Positions 5,810 to 8,227 of a stretch of DNA of 8,227 nt are shown piece after piece. A model generated the notes under the pieces. The model was not told the DNA's origin, did not search any database, and saw only the letters and a list, made by a program, of their open reading frames with translations. Position 1 is the first letter of the stretch. Each line of letters begins with the position of its first letter. Source of the DNA: Anaerolineales bacterium UBA4823 (GTDB lineage: Bacteria > Chloroflexota > Anaerolineae > Anaerolineales > UBA4823); the NCBI GenBank assembly GCA_002402275.1, contig DHFN01000217.1:3605-11831 (forward strand). The letters are read 5' to 3'. The translations under genes and the position numbers were made by a program.

Positions 5810-5879
5810 AATCTGTGATTGAAAATGCTTGATAAATCATGTATTTTAGCTTGTAACTTTCCAAGCCGTGGTCTTTCAT
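5808..5879 (-). CDS. Possible small ORF (23 aa) between nfeD and slipin
   Basis: A 23-codon frame starts with MKDHGLESYK and ends with QAFSITD and TAA. It has a fair ribosome-binding site, AAAAGGA, 5 nt before its ATG, and its stop lies within the slipin Shine-Dalgarno, as in translationally coupled genes. It occupies half of the 138-bp gap between nfeD and slipin, which is long for two normally adjacent partner genes. I recognise no family and no signal peptide or membrane segment. It could be a leader peptide, a real small protein, or chance. Confidence 0.3.
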   Translation of the reverse strand: MKDHGLESYKLKYMIYQAFSITD

Positions 5880-5935
5880 GTATTCCTTTTATCCTTACCT
5901 TTATTTTTGTTTATGGATAGGCACTCGAAGAGCGA

Positions 5936-6544
5936 TTATTGGGGTGTATCCGATAGATTTTCCACTTCTAGCAGGAAACCATTGCGGTTTTTAACTTGCA
6001 CCATACTTCCTTTGGGGATTAATTGCTTACTGTATGCACTCCAGAGTTCGCTATCCACCTGAACCGTTCCTTCCATGTGAATGTCGGTTTTAGCTTCACC
6101 GATTTTACCGATGAGCTTTTCCAGATCGTGGGCTGGTCGTTTACTTTCGGCTTCTATCGTTTTCTTCACAGCAATCCAAAAATAGCCGCCAACAGTCAGT
6201 GAGACCACTACGGCCAACAGCGGATTAACAGCCGGCTTCCACCATCGATCACCGGGAAACAGGAATACCGAGCCAACAACAAAAGCGATGATCGATATTA
6301 CCAAATAGATCATGCGCCGGGAACGCCGTGTCGCTATAATAAATGGAAAGATACCCAAAATCAGTATACACGCAGCCCACCAATTGAATGAAAGGTTGTA
6401 TATGGCGTAGCCTGCCAAAACCAAGGAAAATAATGCACCCACTTCGAATATTCCAGTTCCGGGTGAAAATATAGCCAGGGTCGAAAGGACAATCCCAAGA
6501 ACTAAAATCAAATAAGCGATATCAGGCGATAGGAAAAAATCCAT
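5936..6544 (-). CDS. NfeD family membrane protein (short form, no protease domain)
   Basis: This 202-aa protein has about five hydrophobic segments (near 9-26, 33-50, 55-71, 79-96 and 107-127) and a C-terminal soluble OB-fold domain (about 143-195) with the family pattern GKIGEAKT, EGTVQVDSELWSAYS and IPKGSMVQVKNRNGFLLEV. NfeD proteins partner with SPFH proteins, and the OB domain is thought to mediate this contact. The N-terminal ClpP-like serine protease domain of long NfeD proteins is absent; this is the usual truncated form, not a break. The slipin gene follows on the same strand. A promoter with TTGCCT and TATAAT lies about 50-75 nt upstream of the ATG. The Shine-Dalgarno is weak (GAGAG about 10 nt before the ATG). 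Confidence 0.9.
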   Translation of the reverse strand: MDFFLSPDIAYLILVLGIVLSTLAIFSPGTGIFEVGALFSLVLAGYAIYNLSFNWWAACILILGIFPFIIATRRSRRMIYLVISIIAFVVGSVFLFPGDRWWKPAVNPLLAVVVSLTVGGYFWIAVKKTIEAESKRPAHDLEKLIGKIGEAKTDIHMEGTVQVDSELWSAYSKQLIPKGSMVQVKNRNGFLLEVENLSDTPQ

Positions 6545-6590
6545 GATGGTAATCTCTCGTTTCGATAGAAATCAACGACCATTTATAGTT

Positions 6591-6618
6591 ATTATACATC
6601 TTGTCTGATATAAGGCAA
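6591..6618 (-). promoter_or_regulatory. Promoter of the nfeD-slipin unit
   Basis: The minus strand has TTGCCT (6618-6613, 4 of 6 to TTGACA), a 16-bp spacer and a perfect TATAAT (6596-6591). Transcription would start near 6584, giving a leader of about 40 nt before the nfeD ATG at 6544. This is the best -35/-10 pair in the window. Confidence 0.65.
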
Positions 6619-6885
6619 AGACAAACCCAGCTATTACCGGTAGGTCGTTAACGCTATTTCTTGAAAAGGAATACTGAATAAACTTACCTGAACTTACATT
6701 TTTGTTCAAAATTTTTGTCTCAGCGGGATGTTGGTTATGGCGCAATTCCAATGCCTGGTGCATCGCTTTAGAGGTCGGACATATCGGTCGAATAACGATA
6801 TCGGTGTTCATCTAATATCAGCCAATTTCTAGCGGTTTGTCAATCCTGATTCTATGATTTTATTCAACTCTTTCATTTTCCAATT

Positions 6886-6929
6886 CCTCCCCATCCCTCC
6901 CCGCTTGTGGGGAGGGATGGGGGGTGAGG
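6886..6929. repeat. REP-like C/G-rich palindrome
   Basis: CCCCATCCCTCCCC (6889-6902) and GGGGAGGGATGGGG (6909-6922) are exact reverse complements with loop GCTTGT; CCT and GGTGAGG flank them. This composition (C-run and G-run arms, often continuing into GGTGAGG) resembles a common class of dispersed intergenic palindromes. No T-run follows on either strand, so it is not a clear terminator. The 14-bp GC-rich stem may still insulate the two divergent transcripts. Confidence 0.8.
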
Positions 6930-7079
6930 TCGAATAAATCAAAAAAATCCAAAGTTAAGAATCACGCTTGACTGAACATAGTCATGGATAGATTCCTAGC
7001 TTCATTGGAGGTGACAATCTTCTTATAGGATAGAACTTGTCCACAGACCAAGAGATAATAAAATTATTCTTAGCAAAAG

Positions 7080-7958
7080 ATGATCGGGAAATCAAAACTT
7101 TCGACTATATTATGGGTTTTGATGGGCAGTGAGATTATTAGGGCGTGGTATGATTATTTCTTAGGAGCGATAGCTTTGCTTGAAGGATTTCAATTCTCGG
7201 TTTTTTCGCTTTTATTGGACTTAAGTACGCTTACCGGCTTGGTTTGGGTATACGAAAATGCGCCTGCCAGGCAGGCTAAACTTCATCTGGATGCCGCGGT
7301 AGGCATATTAGCAGGTGCATTCTTGGGCAGCCGGGCAGGATTTGTAATATTTCGGTGGGATTATTTTCAAAATCACCTTTTAGAAATCATTCAATTTTAT
7401 ACGGGGGGGTATTCATGGGCTGGAATGATCATTGGTTGGTTGGTCGCTGCCCTCATTGTTAGCCGAATAATTCATCAACCGCTACTCGTATTATGTGATT
7501 ATTTTCTGCCTCTAGCAGGATGTCTGGCGGTGGGAATTTGGCTGGGTTGCTGGTTCGAGGGGATAGCCTATGGCGGATTATCTACTCAATGGTGGGCCAT
7601 TCCGGCTGTTGATGAATGGGGAATAATTGCTAATCGATTTCCGATTCAGTTGATTGGAGCCATATCGACTTTATTTTTCATGATTTTGCTGAATGCTCTT
7701 AAAGGTTATCCTATCTGGAAGGGATGGTTAGATGTGCCCGGTTTTTCCACAGCATTTTTCTCATCGATGCTTTCGGTGAGTTGTTTATTATTATCTTTCT
7801 TACGCCAGGATCCGGCACCGACCTGGCTGGGATTAAGGTTGGATACCTGCATATCTGCAGGTTTTTCGATTATGGGTGTAATATTATGGGGTGTGATAGT
7901 GATCAGAAAAAAACGCGTGTTTATGAACAAAATCATGCAGAATCAAAATACATGCTGA
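7080..7958 (+). CDS. Lgt-like integral membrane protein (diverged prolipoprotein diacylglyceryl transferase homologue)
   Basis: This 292-aa protein has about six to seven hydrophobic segments and follows the Lgt plan in order: GSRAGFVIFRW (83-93, like Lgt GARxGYVLF), GGYSWAGMIIG (109-119, like GGLSFHGGLIG), GCWFEGIAYGG (156-166, like GRxGNFINGELWG), RFPIQL (186-191, like HPSQLY) and FLRQDP (240-245, near the conserved C-terminal Arg). Lgt attaches diacylglycerol to the lipobox cysteine of prolipoproteins. By this hand alignment the Lgt His (E. coli H103) is Ala, and the Arg-x-x-Asn of the signature (R143, N146) is Trp and Cys, so activity is doubtful. The family call rests on these motifs and length. 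The start at 7080 follows an in-frame TAG, with no Shine-Dalgarno. A nitrilase-fold gene begins 12 bp after the stop, likely in the same operon. Confidence 0.65.
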   Translation: MIGKSKLSTILWVLMGSEIIRAWYDYFLGAIALLEGFQFSVFSLLLDLSTLTGLVWVYENAPARQAKLHLDAAVGILAGAFLGSRAGFVIFRWDYFQNHLLEIIQFYTGGYSWAGMIIGWLVAALIVSRIIHQPLLVLCDYFLPLAGCLAVGIWLGCWFEGIAYGGLSTQWWAIPAVDEWGIIANRFPIQLIGAISTLFFMILLNALKGYPIWKGWLDVPGFSTAFFSSMLSVSCLLLSFLRQDPAPTWLGLRLDTCISAGFSIMGVILWGVIVIRKKRVFMNKIMQNQNTC

Positions 7959-7970
7959 GGTAGCCTGCCT

Positions 7971-8227
7971 ATGAAACTTTCATTAGCATTGGCGCAAATC
8001 GATACGGTTTTGGGTAATGTGGAAGCGAACCTGGAAAAGCACCTGGTATATATTAAAAATGCCCGTCAGCAAGGAGCTGATCTATTGGTCTTTCCTGAGT
8101 TATCCTTGACCGGTTATGTATTGCAGGATATTACACCTACGGTGGCGCTTAAACCTCAAAAAACTGATGCGGTATTCAAAGTGCTGCTCGAGGAGAGTCG
8201 AGACATTGATCTCGTTGTTGGATTTGT
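7971..8227 (+). CDS. Carbon-nitrogen hydrolase (nitrilase superfamily), N-terminal part only
   Basis: The 85 visible residues begin MKLSLALAQIDTVLGNVEAN, the first strand and helix of a nitrilase-fold domain, and continue to GADLLVFPELSLTGY (35-49), where Glu43 is the first residue of the Glu-Lys-Cys catalytic triad. The Lys and Cys lie beyond the window. The fold occurs both as free amidases and as the ammonia-supplying N-terminal domain of glutamine-dependent NAD+ synthase. The segment after Glu43, TGYVLQDITP, recalls the GYPPEDLL of the NadE glutaminase domain but is not identical, so I leave the choice open. GAGG (7957-7960) overlaps the stop of the Lgt-like gene, 10 nt before the ATG, which fits a shared transcript. 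The frame is open to the window end. Confidence 0.85.
   Translation, partial: MKLSLALAQIDTVLGNVEANLEKHLVYIKNARQQGADLLVFPELSLTGYVLQDITPTVALKPQKTDAVFKVLLEESRDIDLVVGF

Larger units (their letters stand above)
6545..7079. other. Divergent intergenic region between nfeD and the Lgt-like gene
   Basis: These 535 bases hold the nfeD promoter (6591-6618), a REP-like palindrome (6886-6929) and no gene I can support. A 79-codon minus-strand frame (6572-6811) overlaps the nfeD promoter and shows no domain. Its upstream TTGACA (6843-6838) with GATATT would place the transcription start after its ATG. On the plus strand TTGACT (6968-6973) with TAGATT (6989-6994) has a short 15-bp spacer and is only a weak promoter candidate for the Lgt-like gene. 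A GGAGGTG at 7007-7013 has no start codon at a usable distance. Confidence 0.55.

Noticed and set aside
6572..6811. 79-codon minus-strand frame upstream of nfeD
   Set aside because: It overlaps the nfeD -35/-10 pair, has no Shine-Dalgarno and no family resemblance, and the TTGACA/GATATT pair near it would start transcription downstream of its ATG.
7706..7963. Short frames overlapping the 3' part of the Lgt-like gene on both strands
   Set aside because: They are out-of-frame readings of a continuous membrane-protein gene whose main frame keeps Lgt motifs and a typical hydrophobic pattern to its stop.
1..8227. Search for a mobile element, CRISPR array, toxin-antitoxin or defence system
   Set aside because: No transposase, integrase, regularly spaced repeat, toxin-antitoxin pair or nuclease-helicase cluster was seen; the gene set is ordinary housekeeping and membrane functions.

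Overview
The window looks like ordinary chromosome from a moderately AT-rich bacterium. The gene content (a DegV/FakB-type protein, a CPSF-like beta-CASP hydrolase, RNase D, a RimI-like acetyltransferase, a slipin/NfeD pair, a diverged Lgt-like membrane protein and a nitrilase-fold enzyme) and the protein style suggest Chloroflexota, perhaps Anaerolineae. That placement is inference from general resemblance and was not tested by a search. I find no phage, transposase, CRISPR or defence module.

Layout. Positions 1-37 hold the 5' part of a tRNA-Ser (anticodon CGA) on the minus strand, cut by the window edge, with an extended -10 promoter beside it. Positions 38-622 are a gene-free island of degenerate dispersed repeats and hairpins, including a perfect 15-bp inverted repeat. 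From 623 to 6544 every gene is on the minus strand, so transcription runs from high to low coordinates. There are three apparent units: (a) nfeD, a possible 23-codon ORF and a slipin gene, closed by a strong intrinsic terminator; (b) rimI-like, RNase D and beta-CASP hydrolase, with the first two sharing a TAATG stop/start overlap; (c) degV alone, behind two tandem palindromes that look like operators. Positions 6545-7079 form the divergent intergenic region, holding the nfeD promoter and a REP-like GC-rich palindrome. On the plus strand a six- to seven-segment membrane protein related to Lgt (7080-7958) is followed after 12 bp by the start of a nitrilase-superfamily enzyme that runs off the window end.

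How the genes fit together. NfeD and slipin are a well-known partner pair in membrane-domain organisation. Unit (b) joins a GNAT of the ribosomal-protein acetyltransferase type to two predicted ribonucleases, which suggests RNA or ribosome maintenance. DegV proteins bind fatty acids, and a repressor-type double operator upstream of degV is a plausible lipid-responsive switch. The Lgt-like protein has lost most residues that Lgt needs for catalysis, so it is probably not a functional prolipoprotein transferase.

The most useful leads are the double operator before degV, the Lgt-like protein with a rebuilt active site, the small ORF whose stop codon lies inside the slipin ribosome-binding site, and apparent catalytic-residue changes in the RimI-like and DegV proteins.
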